A stretch of 64,000 nt of DNA from Nitrosospira sp. Nsp2 (GCF_003050965.1 NZ_QAOU01000002.1:682001-746000); one strand, 5' to 3'. Shown: positions 1 through 9,443, counted from the stretch's first letter. Notes: generated by a model from the sequence alone, not told the origin. Numbers and translations are program-made.

Positions 1-1224
1 GCCACCCGGCGGCGAAAATTTCACCGCGTTCGATAACAGATTGTCCAAGATAATTTTTATTTTCTGTTCGTCGCAGTCGATCACGACCTCCGGGACAGAC
101 AGCTCCATTCTCAAGCCCTTGCTCATGATGATAAGGTTCTGGTCTTGTAGCACCGCATCCAGAATTTTAGTCAGATTCGCTTTCTGTTTCACCAGCGCGG
201 CCTTCTCGGCCTGGAGGGCGCTGTAGTTCAGCAAGTCTTCGATACGACGCTGAAGTTGAACACTATTGCTATGGAGTATACGCGCGATGCGCTGCTGTTC
301 TTCGGTCAAATCCCCGACCACCCCTTCCGCAAGCAGATCGGCGCCTTCACGCATGGCGGTAAGCGGCGTCTTGAGTTCGTGGGAAACATGTTGCAGAAAT
401 CGGGTCTTCTGCTCTTCGAGCTTTAGCAGTCGCCGCCGCATCCAGTCCAAACGCTCGCCGAAATACACCAGATCCTGCGGTCCATCCACGCGGATGACTT
501 TTGAGAGTTCACCCTGGCCCATATTGCGTATCGCCTCATCAATCTGCCGGATAGGCCGCGCTATCCGCACCGAGAAAGCAAATGCCAGCAAAATTGCAAA
601 TGGAATAAGCGCCAGAAGCTGCCACCCAACGGTGAATCGGGCGTACCCCGCCATGTCCTGCATTTCGTCGACCTCCCGTTCAATCAATGCATAACCAACC
701 GTAGCAAAGGTTCGCGCGGAATCTCGCAGAAGCACAAAGCTATCGATAAGATCGCGCAATTGTTCAGGCGACTGTTTTAAAGCGGAGACTTTCTGGAAAA
801 TAGAAGCTTCAGATGATTGCAGTTGTGTCAACAATTGCTCCTGCTCAGCATGCAAGGAGAGCTCCAATAGACTCGCTGCGGTGGTTTCGAACTTGTTATG
901 CGCGCGAAAATAGCCTTCCAGCAGGGATGTATCGTGCAGGATGTGCGTTTGCCGCACAGCCCGTTCCATTGTGGCGATTTCGTCCGCCAGCGCCCGGCTG
1001 CTGTGTGCAATTTGTGCGGCTTGGTAAACCGCTTTGCGGCTGTGGTCGGCAAGCCGGTCAATGGAAAGCGCGTTGTTGACGAGAGCGATGATGAGCGGCA
1101 GACCTACAAGCGCAAAGCCTAGCAGGATCAATTTAAGGAAAGATTGCGGATGACGCCGCATGCGCAACATCGACCCTGCGCCAGACGCGGACTCCTGCCT
1201 TGCGGCCTCTGCGCGAGCGGTCAT
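1..1224 (-). CDS. Sensor histidine kinase (partial, C-terminus beyond window start)
   Basis: Membrane-bound two-component sensor kinase; 408 codons are visible. A first membrane segment lies at about residues 29-47, followed by a roughly 140-residue helical periplasmic sensing region, a second membrane segment near 185-205 and a HAMP linker. The phospho-accepting His is in SHELKTPL at about residue 282 (HisKA). The reading frame runs off the window inside the ATPase N-box (DNLLSNAVKFSPPGG). The start at 1224 is supported by AGGAGC five bases upstream. Overall layout resembles the GlrK/QseE (YfhK) group. The partner response regulator is probably the next gene downstream, outside the window. 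The signal sensed cannot be read from the sequence. Confidence 0.9.
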   Translation of the reverse strand, partial: MTARAEAARQESASGAGSMLRMRRHPQSFLKLILLGFALVGLPLIIALVNNALSIDRLADHSRKAVYQAAQIAHSSRALADEIATMERAVRQTHILHDTSLLEGYFRAHNKFETTAASLLELSLHAEQEQLLTQLQSSEASIFQKVSALKQSPEQLRDLIDSFVLLRDSARTFATVGYALIEREVDEMQDMAGYARFTVGWQLLALIPFAILLAFAFSVRIARPIRQIDEAIRNMGQGELSKVIRVDGPQDLVYFGERLDWMRRRLLKLEEQKTRFLQHVSHELKTPLTAMREGADLLAEGVVGDLTEEQQRIARILHSNSVQLQRRIEDLLNYSALQAEKAALVKQKANLTKILDAVLQDQNLIIMSKGLRMELSVPEVVIDCDEQKIKIILDNLLSNAVKFSPPGG

Positions 1225-1412
1225 TTAGCTCCTTTGATGCCCCTCCAGCATGAGACGAAGTCTACTAGCCGGGGGTTCACGCTTATGAAATTCATGCTTT
1301 AGCGGTTAGAAAACGGATGAGTTGCAAAATTGGTCGAAATCGCGCTGAAGGCCGGAAACTTTTGCCCACTTCTTTCAATCCGCTGTTCGATCGCATATCC
1401 GTTCCGGTTATC

Positions 1413-1796
1413 TTAATTTTTGCTGCCAGCAGGCGCAACGTAGGGTTTGCAATAGTGCTTGGACGGAAACTCCTTGCTTCGGCGGGAATTCATAACCACA
1501 TCCCCGCCATTTCGGACACACTCCATTATCGATTTATCAAGGCTTGCATAATGCGCATCCGGCTCCGTCCTAGCCGATACCGCCGGTACTTTTTCTTTGA
1601 TTTTGACGCATGTGTCCGGCTCGCCCGGGACCGGCGGTGCATCTTTCGTCGGTGGCAACGGACACAATTTGCATGGATTCCCAGGGCACAGGCAGCCGTT
1701 GCACTCCGCTTTCGCTACCCCCGTCAACGTCGAGAGCAGGATCGCTAGAGTAAGCTGGCCGAATAGCAACAGCGCTCTGCTACACATCGTGTTCAT
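1413..1796 (-). CDS. Cys-rich exported protein of unknown function
   Basis: A 127-residue protein with a clear signal peptide (hydrophobic stretch at about residues 8-28, probable cut after VAKA). The mature part begins with a dense cysteine cluster, CNGCLCPGNPCKLC, then a Pro-rich stretch and three more spaced Cys, eight in all, suggesting disulfides or metal binding in the periplasm. GAGGAG lies just upstream of the ATG at 1796. I do not recognise the family. It stands alone between the sensor kinase and the ArsC-like gene, all on the same strand, with gaps of about 190 bp on both sides. An overlapping plus-strand frame exists, but the signal peptide and ribosome site favour this strand. 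Confidence 0.6.
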   Translation of the reverse strand: MNTMCSRALLLFGQLTLAILLSTLTGVAKAECNGCLCPGNPCKLCPLPPTKDAPPVPGEPDTCVKIKEKVPAVSARTEPDAHYASLDKSIMECVRNGGDVVMNSRRSKEFPSKHYCKPYVAPAGSKN

Positions 1797-1990
1797 TCAT
1801 ACTCCTCGCTAATCTTCCAGTGTTCGCATTTTAGCAATATGGACACCCTTCAGAGTTTTATTATGCTTGCTCCTTTACGGAAGATGTGGGCCGCAGCGAG
1901 ATACGCGAGCGGACGCGGCCACGCATCGCTTCACGCGTTCCTCGGCACAAAGGCTCCAGCGAGCGTTATGAATCTTGCTCGGCTAACTCG

Positions 1991-2344
1991 TTAAAGCAAC
2001 TTTTTTACATTCTCAGGCGGGCGGCACAGCACTGCCTTATCGCCTCGCAAGACAATAGGTCGCTGAATCAAATCCGGGTTCTCCACCATGACTTTTATCA
2101 ACTCATCATCTGACAACCCTCCCTCGCCGAGGTCAAGATGACGCGCCAGCGGTTCGTCTCGGCGTAATATTTCGCGTGCGGTCATGCCAAGCTTATCGAT
2201 CAGCTCGCGCAATCGCTGCGCGGTTAAAGGTATCTCATAATAATTGACGGCTTCGAACTCCGCACCACTTTCTCGCAGAAGCGCGAGCGTTTCACGGCAT
2301 TTACTGCATGTAGGCTTCTGGTAGACGACCATCGTGTCATTCAT
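1991..2344 (-). CDS. ArsC/Spx-family thioredoxin-fold reductase (arsenate reductase-like)
   Basis: A 117-residue single-domain protein of the ArsC family. The redox motif CSKCR is at residues 14-18 and the family signature QRPIV at about 94-98, followed by a basic stretch. ArsC proteins reduce arsenate with glutathione/glutaredoxin, but many members of this length (YffB-like) have other or unknown substrates. No arsR, arsB or acr3 gene is next to it, so a dedicated arsenic-resistance role is not supported by context. The ATG at 2344 is preceded by AGGAGG. The CxxC arrangement, rather than a single Cys, leans slightly towards Spx or general thiol chemistry. Confidence 0.82.
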   Translation of the reverse strand: MNDTMVVYQKPTCSKCRETLALLRESGAEFEAVNYYEIPLTAQRLRELIDKLGMTAREILRRDEPLARHLDLGEGGLSDDELIKVMVENPDLIQRPIVLRGDKAVLCRPPENVKKLL

Positions 2345-2440
2345 GCATTCCTCCTATAATCAAAATCATACTTTGACACAGCAGAATTCCATCTTAAAAC
2401 AAACCGAAGCGCTCATAGGCGCAATGCCAGATGCGGTCGC

Positions 2441-4159
2441 TTACTTGCGCTTTTCGTTATCGGGGACGATCTTTTCCAGGACATAACGGGTCATGCTCAA
2501 AGCAAGCTCGTGCTCGCCAAGAAACACCTCACCGCCGCTCTCCTTACGCAGCAAGGCCGCCTCTTCTTCGTTATGCGTTCGCACGATAATCTCAATTGGC
2601 GGGTTAAGTATACGTGCGATTTCGATCATACGCCTCGCACGTAATGTATCGGGCACCGCTATCACCAGCATGGCCGCCCGCGCTATATGCGCTTGTATAA
2701 GCACCGCGGGCTCCGCGGCATCGCCCGCCACGGCGTGGATTCCGCGCTTGCGCAACCCCTCGACTACTTCCCTATTCTGTTCCGCCACAACAAGCGGCAT
2801 CCCTTTTTTGGCCAATGCTTCGCCAATATAACGGCCGACACGACCATAGCCGACAAGCACCACGTGGCTGGTCACGTAACTTGACGCAACTGTCGTAGGC
2901 AGTTCGGCCAGAGGATCGTCTGATCGTTCCAGAAGCAAAGCAAGCTTGGAACGAGCGCGTATCCAGGCTTGCGCTGGCTCAATAATCCTGAATACCAGCG
3001 GATTAAGCGTGATCGAGATGAAAGCGCCGGCCAGGATAAGACTTTGCGCCTCAACCGGCAAAAGCCCGAGAGAAACGCCAAGGGCCGCGAGGATAAAGGA
3101 GAATTCTCCGATCTGGGCGAGACTCGCTGATACGGTGAGGGCCGTATTAAGCGGATAACGGAAAAGGAGCACGAGAAAAAAGGCCGCCAAGGATTTTCCA
3201 ACGATGATAATCCCAAGCGTTGCCAGGACCCGAAGCGGCTGTTCTATGAGAACATTTGGGTCAAACAGCATTCCCACCGAAACAAAAAATAGTACCGAAA
3301 AAGCGTCCCGTAACGGCAGCGATTCCTGAGCAGCCCGGTGGCTCAAGTCAGACTCGCGCATGACCATTCCGGCGAAAAAAGCACCGAGCGCGAAGGAGAC
3401 GCCGAAAAGCATTGCCGAACCATAAGCGATGCCTATCGCTACCGCGATAACGCTCAGAATGAAGAGTTCCTGGGAATTCGTGCTGGCGACATGCCAGAGC
3501 AGCTTGGGGAAAACACGTTTCCCGACAATAAGCATCAGCGCAACGAATACGGATACTTTGCCAAAGGTGATCAAAAGCGTAGTAAAGAGGTTGGAATCGG
3601 ATTGATCAGGTGTTGGATGGCCCGGATCCACACCCATCCATCCGGCGAGTGGAGGCAGTAGCACCAAAACCAGGACCATCGCCAAGTCCTCGACGATCAG
3701 CCAACCAACCGCAATTGATCCATTGACGGACTTTAGCAGACCGCGTTGTTCAAGCGCCCGTAGCAATACGACCGTGCTGGCAGTGGAAAGCGCGACTCCA
3801 TATACAATTCCCACGGCAAGATTCCAGCCCCACGAAACAGCAACGATCGCGCCGAAGGCGGTAGCAACCGCAATCTGGACCAGCGCACCTGGCAGAGCAA
3901 TTCGTCGGACCGCCAGAAGATCATCCAGCGAAAAGTGTAAACCTACGCCGAACATGAGCAGAATTACGCCAATTTCCGCCAGTTGGCCCGATAGCTCCAT
4001 GTCAGCCACGAAGCCGGGTGTATGGGAACCGAGAATGACGCCTGCCGTGAGATAGCCCAGCAGCACAGGGAGTTTCAGGCGATGAGCGATGAGCCCCATC
4101 AGCAGCGCCAGGCCGAGGCTAACAGCAATGGTAGTGATCAGAGTAACGCTGTGAGGCAT
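2441..4159 (-). CDS. ybaL: Monovalent cation:proton antiporter, CPA2 family (YbaL/KefB-like)
   Basis: A 572-residue inner-membrane transporter. Residues 1-390 form a Na+/H+ exchanger domain with about twelve membrane segments. From about 425 a cytoplasmic TrkA-N (RCK) domain begins with the nucleotide-binding motif GYGRVGRYIGEA. The family exchanges K+ or Na+ for protons and is gated by NAD(H) or glutathione derivatives. Length and order match YbaL of enterobacteria (about 558 residues) better than KefB/KefC, but the cation cannot be told from sequence. It is transcribed on the same strand as the ArsC-like gene, 96 bp upstream of it. Confidence 0.9.
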   Translation of the reverse strand: MPHSVTLITTIAVSLGLALLMGLIAHRLKLPVLLGYLTAGVILGSHTPGFVADMELSGQLAEIGVILLMFGVGLHFSLDDLLAVRRIALPGALVQIAVATAFGAIVAVSWGWNLAVGIVYGVALSTASTVVLLRALEQRGLLKSVNGSIAVGWLIVEDLAMVLVLVLLPPLAGWMGVDPGHPTPDQSDSNLFTTLLITFGKVSVFVALMLIVGKRVFPKLLWHVASTNSQELFILSVIAVAIGIAYGSAMLFGVSFALGAFFAGMVMRESDLSHRAAQESLPLRDAFSVLFFVSVGMLFDPNVLIEQPLRVLATLGIIIVGKSLAAFFLVLLFRYPLNTALTVSASLAQIGEFSFILAALGVSLGLLPVEAQSLILAGAFISITLNPLVFRIIEPAQAWIRARSKLALLLERSDDPLAELPTTVASSYVTSHVVLVGYGRVGRYIGEALAKKGMPLVVAEQNREVVEGLRKRGIHAVAGDAAEPAVLIQAHIARAAMLVIAVPDTLRARRMIEIARILNPPIEIIVRTHNEEEAALLRKESGGEVFLGEHELALSMTRYVLEKIVPDNEKRK

Positions 4160-4583
4160 GTATCTTATAAAACGTTGGGAACTCTATGATAAACGTCGTG
4201 GGCGTGACGCATACCGGAGACGAAAGGTGTAAAGGGTATGAAGGTGACCGTATCCTCCTCACTTGGTTACACGTGGTAATCTCAGCCATGCCGTTCGGGA
4301 ACCGCCACGTCTCAGATTGCCTCAAGCCGAATGCTCGCGGGGCGTCGTCTCATGCGTGTTCGGGCCGAGACGATTCGTTCCGACTCCTGGCTCCTCGATC
4401 TACCAGCCAAAAGGAGGCCGGCAAAGTTGTCCGGGCCTGGCGTTAGGGTTCTAAGGGAGTTTCTAGCGGATGATAAACAGCACTCTTACGGCGCTCACCT
4501 CTGCGTTTATCCACGCGTCCGCGCCATATATACCTCGGACGTCTCGGCTTATTCCCGATTCTGAACGGCTCCGCTGGACGCAC
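4160..4583. other. Intergenic region, 424 bp, no convincing gene
   Basis: This stretch lies between the 5' end of the antiporter gene and the 3' end of ald, both minus strand. Several overlapping short frames exist on the plus strand, but none has a ribosome site or recognisable content. It probably carries the antiporter promoter and the ald transcript end. An 8-bp inverted pair (CCGCTGGA / TCCAGCGG) straddles the ald stop codon but has a long loop and no T-run. Confidence 0.5.
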
Positions 4584-5699
4584 TTAGACATTCCGTAATG
4601 CCTCCAGCGGTTCAATATATTTCATACCGAATTCCTGCGCAACAGCCGCATAAGTAATATGACCGCGATGTGTATTCAATCCATACTGCAAGGCGGGAGA
4701 TTTTCTTACCGCATCCAGTCCTTCATCGGCAAGGAATAGCGTATAACTAGCGGTTTGCGTGTTAAGGGCAAAGGTGCTTGTGCGTGGAACCGCGCTAGGC
4801 ATATTCGCGACGCAATAATGAACAACGCCGTCTACATCGTAGGTAGGATTGCTATGGGTGGTAGGCCGCGTGGTTTCTACGCAGCCGCCCTGGTCAACTG
4901 CTACATCGACAATTACGGAGCCTCTGCGCATATTTGGCAGCATCGCAGCCGTGATCAGCCACGGTGCTCGTCCGCCAGGAATTAAAACCGCGCCAATTAC
5001 CAGATCGGCATTGTAAACCACCTCTTCAATGTGATAGTCATCGCTGATACGCGTTTGTAATTGGCCCCGATAAATGTCATCCAGATATTTCAGCCGATCA
5101 TGGTTTATATCCAGCACCGTCACCTGCGCACCGCAGCCTACCGCTACCCGGGCAGCGTTCGTTCCCACAATGCCCCCGCCGAGAATGGCCACGTTGGCCG
5201 CGGCGACACCAGGTACTCCTCCCATCAAAACACCGCGGCCACCGTATGTTTTTTGCAGATAGTTGGCGCCGATCTGGGTCGCCATCCGCCCGGCCACTTC
5301 GCTCATCGGGGTCAACAGAGGTAGTTTTCCTCCTTCCGTCTGAACCGTTTCGTAAGCTATGGCTGTAACATCGCTCTTCAAAAGAGCGTCGGTGAGAAGT
5401 TTGTCCGACGCCAGATGAAGATAAGTGAAAAGAATCAGGTCGCGATGCAGGTACCGATATTCGGCAGCGACAGGCTCCTTGACCTTGACGACCATTTCGG
5501 CTGCCCAGACATCTTCGGCGTGAGGAACGATGCTGGCACCCGCTGATTGATACTCCCCATCCGCTAAAAAACTGCCTTCCCCCGCCCCGCTCTGCACCAG
5601 CACCTGGTGTCCGTGCCGTGTTAGAGCTCTGACGGTACTCGGCGTCATCCCCACCCGATTTTCGTGATCTTTTGTCTCCTTGGGTAATCCGATCAGCAT
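4584..5699 (-). CDS. ald: Alanine dehydrogenase
   Basis: A 371-residue cytosolic NAD-dependent enzyme interconverting L-alanine with pyruvate and ammonia. The family start MLIGLPKETKDHENRV, the substrate region VKVKEP, the conserved YLHLASD His and the Rossmann motif ILGGGIVGTNAA at about residue 172 are present, and the length is typical. It is related to the PntAA subunit encoded further right, but the MLIGLPKE start and the absence of membrane segments identify it as Ald. It stands alone. In an ammonia-using organism it may assimilate or release ammonia, which is inference. Confidence 0.95.
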   Translation of the reverse strand: MLIGLPKETKDHENRVGMTPSTVRALTRHGHQVLVQSGAGEGSFLADGEYQSAGASIVPHAEDVWAAEMVVKVKEPVAAEYRYLHRDLILFTYLHLASDKLLTDALLKSDVTAIAYETVQTEGGKLPLLTPMSEVAGRMATQIGANYLQKTYGGRGVLMGGVPGVAAANVAILGGGIVGTNAARVAVGCGAQVTVLDINHDRLKYLDDIYRGQLQTRISDDYHIEEVVYNADLVIGAVLIPGGRAPWLITAAMLPNMRRGSVIVDVAVDQGGCVETTRPTTHSNPTYDVDGVVHYCVANMPSAVPRTSTFALNTQTASYTLFLADEGLDAVRKSPALQYGLNTHRGHITYAAVAQEFGMKYIEPLEALRNV

Positions 5700-6414
5700 G
5701 AGTTTATTTCTGACGCTTGATAAGCAGAGCAGAACCTTTCATTCAACAGGTTATTATGAATTCCGAAACAAAGGGATCAGCGACGAATTCGATTAAGATA
5801 AGCCGCGGTCCCGTCTGAATGCGCCGATAATTGTTCTGCCTGCAAGTATACAACTCGATCCAGAATCGCTGGAAAATAATAGCGCTAACCGTAATTGCAG
5901 GACGGATCCACGGGCGGAAAAATCACGAATGAAAACCATTTTCCGCCTCCGGCGCGCTGTTCGTGCCGGACATGATTCCTTATGCCCCCGAAAAATCATA
6001 CTTTTACTATGTCGCCTGTTAGAGACAATATTTAATATTTAAAAACAGAGAAATAAATTAGTTTCCCCGCTAAAGATGTCGTCAAACGGAGACACGTCGC
6101 ATTCTCACGGCAGAAAACAGATTCTACCTGCTACTCCTCGCTTCCGGCTACGTATAGAAACTGGAGCGTCGCAAAAACGCGACAAAATCCCGGCGAAAAA
6201 CGATTAAAGAACGAGGAAATGGAATTGACCAACTGTATGAGACGCTTACTTCGGGATGGCACAGGAATTGCTCGTTAGATTAAGTTGGTAAAACAGTTCT
6301 AACATAAAAAGATTTTCCGGCAATGGTTGAGTAGGCGCCGACGAAAACGCGAAACCTGGTGACAAGAGAGGAAAAAAACTCGAATGAGCTTTTACTCATA
6401 CAGGAGCAACCATT
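5700..6414. promoter_or_regulatory. Long regulatory intergenic region upstream of the RTX gene
   Basis: 715 bp between the divergent ald and RTX genes with no plausible gene. It contains a near-consensus sigma-54 promoter (6257-6272). Two inverted repeats lie upstream of it: GGCGGAAAA / TTTTCCGCC (5913-5921 and 5939-5947, 17-base spacer) and GTCGC / GCGAC (6168-6172 and 6179-6183, 6-base spacer). Such dyads are where a sigma-54 enhancer-binding activator might bind; the second is about 75 bp from the -24 element. That role is inference. Confidence 0.5.
6257..6272 (+). promoter_or_regulatory. Sigma-54 (RpoN) promoter of the RTX gene
   Basis: TGGCAC at 6257-6262, five bases, then TTGCT at 6268-6272. 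This matches the -24/-12 consensus with the required ten bases between the GG and GC pairs. Transcription would begin near 6283, leaving a leader of about 130 bases before the ATG at 6415. No sigma-54 activator gene is in the window. Confidence 0.75.
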
Positions 6415-7950
6415 ATGGCTAACATTACAGGCACAGATAGATCAGATACCATCAACTCGCAATTTGTTTCTACAGGCGTTACCGGAGGGCCTTCCACTTC
6501 CGGGGCGGACCTAATTTCCGGACGAGGCGGTCGCGATAGAATAGACGGGAGCGGCGGCAATGACATCATTAACGGCGATGACGGCTCCGACGTTCTGCGT
6601 GGAGGTGATGGCAACGATGAAGTTAACGGCGGTGCTGGAAACGACGACTTGTCGGGTGGCCGTGGGAATGACAGGTTAAACGGAGGCACCGGCGATGACT
6701 GGCTATTGGGAAATGAAGGCAATGATTCTCTGTCAGGCGGCGATGGTCGCGACGCTGTTAGCGGTGGCGACGGCGATGACCGCCTGTGGGGCAATGCAGG
6801 AAATGACACGCTGTCAGGGGGGAATGGCAATGATTCGTTCTCAGGCGGCGATGGCCGCGACGCTATTAGCGGCGGCGACGGCGAGGACTGGCTGTGGGGC
6901 GATGCAGGAAACGACACCCTGAACGGCGGCGATGGTCGTGACACTCTCTTCGGAGGTCTGGGCGACGACAAGCTTAACGGCAATGACGATAACGACAGCA
7001 TAAACGGCCACGATGGAAATGACATGCTATCGGGCGGCGACGGCGATGACCGCCTGTGGGGCAATGCAGGAAACGACATGCTGTCAGGGGGGAATGGCAA
7101 CGATTCGTTCTCGGGCGGCGATGGCCGCGACGTTATTAGCGGCGGCGAGGGCGATGACTGGCTGTGGGGCGATGCAGGAAACGACATCCTGAACGGCGGC
7201 GACGGTCGCGACACTCTGTTCGGGGGTCTGGGCGACGACAAGCTTAACGGCAATGACGATAACGACAGCATAAACGGCAACGATGGAAATGACACGCTAT
7301 CGGGCGGTAGCGGTAACGACAGTTTGTCGGGAGGCGACGGGAACGACAAGCTATGGGGCGACAGAGGAGATGATCGACTGTCGGGAGACAACGGAAATGA
7401 CTGGGTGTCGGGCGGAAGTGGCAATGACCGGCTGTCGGGTGGGGATGGCGACGATCGGCTGTCAGGCGAGGATGGCAATGATGAGCTGGTGGGCGGCGAC
7501 GGCAATGATCTGCTGTCGGGTGGAAACGGAAACGACAAGCTGTCCGGCGGTGACGGTGCCGATATTCTCACCGGCGGACGGGGGACCGACACCCTGACCG
7601 GCGGAGAAGGCCATGATACTTTTACCTTCAACTCCGTTAATGACAGTCGTTCGGGATTTGATATCCGGGACGTCATCACGGGCTTTGATGGAAGCGGCCC
7701 TTCCGGCGATCAAATCGATCTCAAGGGAATAGATGCGAACAGGACTACGTTTGGCAATAATGACTTTACCTGGAAAGGAAGCGCAGGCCCGACAGGCGCC
7801 GCGGGGGAACTCTGGTATGTAGACGAAGGCGCGAATCGGCTTATTAAGGGCGATGTCGACGGCGGCGGAAACGCTGATTTCGAAATTCAGCTCGTAGGCC
7901 ATCCCAACCTTAACGTCAGTGCCTTACCCGACTCGGACATCATCCTTTAA
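6415..7950 (+). CDS. RTX (hemolysin-type calcium-binding repeat) secreted protein
   Basis: A 511-residue, very acidic, Gly/Asp/Asn-rich protein. Nonapeptides of the GGxGxDxLx type run from about residue 35 to 405, roughly 40 in number; they fold as Ca2+-binding parallel beta-rolls outside the cell. After [11 protein letters not shown] comes a C-terminal domain of about 110 residues like that of serralysin-type proteins, which carries the type I secretion signal and ends in DSDIIL. There is no N-terminal signal peptide, as expected for type I export, and no enzymatic domain. AGGAG lies eight bases before the ATG. No type I ABC transporter or membrane fusion gene is nearby. A structural or adhesive surface role is plausible but unproven. 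Confidence 0.9.
   Translation: MANITGTDRSDTINSQFVSTGVTGGPSTSGADLISGRGGRDRIDGSGGNDIINGDDGSDVLRGGDGNDEVNGGAGNDDLSGGRGNDRLNGGTGDDWLLGNEGNDSLSGGDGRDAVSGGDGDDRLWGNAGNDTLSGGNGNDSFSGGDGRDAISGGDGEDWLWGDAGNDTLNGGDGRDTLFGGLGDDKLNGNDDNDSINGHDGNDMLSGGDGDDRLWGNAGNDMLSGGNGNDSFSGGDGRDVISGGEGDDWLWGDAGNDILNGGDGRDTLFGGLGDDKLNGNDDNDSINGNDGNDTLSGGSGNDSLSGGDGNDKLWGDRGDDRLSGDNGNDWVSGGSGNDRLSGGDGDDRLSGEDGNDELVGGDGNDLLSGGNGNDKLSGGDGADILTGGRGTDTLTGGEGHDTFTFNSVNDSRSGFDIRDVITGFDGSGPSGDQIDLKGIDANRTTFGNNDFTWKGSAGPTGAAGELWYVDEGANRLIKGDVDGGGNADFEIQLVGHPNLNVSALPDSDIIL
6765..7304 (+). repeat. 270-bp in-frame tandem duplication inside the RTX gene
   Basis: Bases of about 6765-7034 recur at 7035-7304 with a period of exactly 270 bp (90 residues, ten nonapeptides). 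For example CGCCTGTGGGGCAATGCAGG starts at 6781 and again at 7051, and the segment holding AAGCTTAACGG recurs at the same spacing. The copies differ at scattered third positions and a few residues (His/Asn, Thr/Met), so the event is fairly recent but not brand new. Confidence 0.9.
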
Positions 7951-7973
7951 CCCTTAGGCAACTATTAGCAAAT

Positions 7974-8005
7974 ACGGCATCCCTCCATTCCTGAAGGGAT
8001 GCCGT
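7974..8005. terminator. Bidirectional hairpin between RTX gene and pntB
   Basis: Perfect 11-bp stem ACGGCATCCCT / AGGGATGCCGT (7974-7984 and 7995-8005) with a 10-base loop, placed between two convergent genes. Flanking T-runs are short in both directions, so termination may be partial. Confidence 0.7.
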
Positions 8006-8060
8006 TCAATAATCACTCAAGTCGGACCCAGGCCTGTTCTTTGGCTGCAGAAAATGCCCC

Positions 8061-9440
8061 CTACAAGGCCTTGACCATATCTTCCACCACTTTCTTGGCG
8101 TCGCCGAACACCATCATAGTCTTGTCCATGTAGAACAGGTCATTGTCGAGACCGGCGTAGCCGGCTGCCATGCTGCGTTTGACCACCATTACGGTCCGCG
8201 CCTTGTAGGCGTCCAGGATGGGCATGCCGTATATCGGACTCCCCTGAACGTTGGCGGCAGGGTTCACCACATCGTTCGCACCCAGAACCAGCACCACGTC
8301 CGTATTGGAAAAGTCACTGTTGATCTCATCCATTTCCAGTACTTGCTCGTACGGTATCTCTGCTTCTGCCAGTAGAACGTTCATGTGACCGGGCATGCGT
8401 CCAGCTACAGGATGGATCGCAAAGCGGGCGTTCACACCCTTGGCATGCAGTTTTTCCGCCAGTTCCTTGACCGAATGCTGCGCCCGTGCCACGGCTAGGC
8501 CGTAACCAGGCACTATAATGACGCTGTCGGCATTACCCATCAAAAATGCCGCGTCGTCGGCGCTACCGCTGCGATAGTTTTTCTGCGTCTGATCGCTTGC
8601 AGCCGCGGTGCCGCCTTCGCTGCCGAATCCTCCGAGTATCACCGAAAGGAAGGGCCGATTCATGGCCTTGCACATGATATAGGACAGGATCGCGCCGGAA
8701 CTGCCGACCAGTGAACCTGCAATGATCAGCATGGGATTACCGAGGGAAAAGCCGATACCCGCCGCCGCCCAGCCGGAATATGAATTAAGCATTGAAATGA
8801 CCACCGGCATGTCTGCGCCGCCGATCGGAATGATGATAAGGAAACCAAGCACGAAAGCAATTGCAGTCATGGCCGCGAAAGCTGTCCAGTTCGTAGTTTC
8901 GCTGAAGAAGAACCATAGGCCGAATCCCAGCATGACAATTGCCAGGATCAGGTTGACCATATGCTGGCCGCCAAAGGTAATGGGCGCACCACTCATGCGA
9001 CCCGACAATTTCAGGAATGCGATCACCGAGCCCGACCAGGTCATCGCGCCGATGAATGTACCGAGGAATAACTCTAGTTTGCTTCCCATAGGTAATGTCG
9101 CGGGCAGACCGAACGAAGCCGGATTATTGACTGCAGCGATAGCGATAAATACCGCCGCCAGCCCCACCAGGGAATGCATGAATGCAACCAGTTCCGGCAT
9201 CGCCGTCATTTCCACGCGTCGTGCAACAACCGCGCCGATAGCGCCGCCCACTCCGATACAGACGAGAATCAATGCCCAGTTCTTTGTAATGGTAAGGGTG
9301 GTGACGACTGCAATGGCCATCCCCACCATGCCGAACAAATTGCCACGACGCGCGGTCAGGGGGGAACTCAGGCCCTTGAGCGCCAGAATAAAGAAAACCG
9401 ACGCGATGAGATACGCAAGTGCGACCGTATTTGCCGACAT
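8061..9440 (-). CDS. pntB: NAD(P) transhydrogenase subunit beta
   Basis: A 459-residue inner-membrane subunit. About nine hydrophobic segments fill residues 1-260, forming the proton channel with PntAB. The C-terminal third is the NADP(H)-binding domain III, with the conserved stretches VPGYGLAVARAQ, HPVAGRMPGHMNVLLAEA and GANDVVNPAA. The enzyme couples proton entry to hydride transfer from NADH to NADP+, supplying NADPH. It is the last gene of pntAA-pntAB-pntB, starting four bases after the pntAB stop. Confidence 0.97.
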   Translation of the reverse strand: MSANTVALAYLIASVFFILALKGLSSPLTARRGNLFGMVGMAIAVVTTLTITKNWALILVCIGVGGAIGAVVARRVEMTAMPELVAFMHSLVGLAAVFIAIAAVNNPASFGLPATLPMGSKLELFLGTFIGAMTWSGSVIAFLKLSGRMSGAPITFGGQHMVNLILAIVMLGFGLWFFFSETTNWTAFAAMTAIAFVLGFLIIIPIGGADMPVVISMLNSYSGWAAAGIGFSLGNPMLIIAGSLVGSSGAILSYIMCKAMNRPFLSVILGGFGSEGGTAAASDQTQKNYRSGSADDAAFLMGNADSVIIVPGYGLAVARAQHSVKELAEKLHAKGVNARFAIHPVAGRMPGHMNVLLAEAEIPYEQVLEMDEINSDFSNTDVVLVLGANDVVNPAANVQGSPIYGMPILDAYKARTVMVVKRSMAAGYAGLDNDLFYMDKTMMVFGDAKKVVEDMVKAL

Positions 9441-9443
9441 TGA

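Noticed and set aside
266-694. 142-codon plus-strand frame opposite the sensor kinase
   Set aside because: The minus strand carries a clear kinase with HAMP and SHELKTPL; this frame is its antisense shadow.
1991-2344. An arsenic resistance operon
   Set aside because: Only the ArsC-like gene is present; no regulator or arsenite exporter is adjacent.
4186-4564. Overlapping short frames in the gap before ald
   Set aside because: Three frames overlap each other, none with a start signal or known content.
6396-7679. A 427-codon open frame antisense to the RTX gene
   Set aside because: It is a Ser/Pro periodic shadow of the Gly-Asp repeat codons, has no ribosome site and changes with the repeat; long antisense frames are usual opposite RTX repeats.
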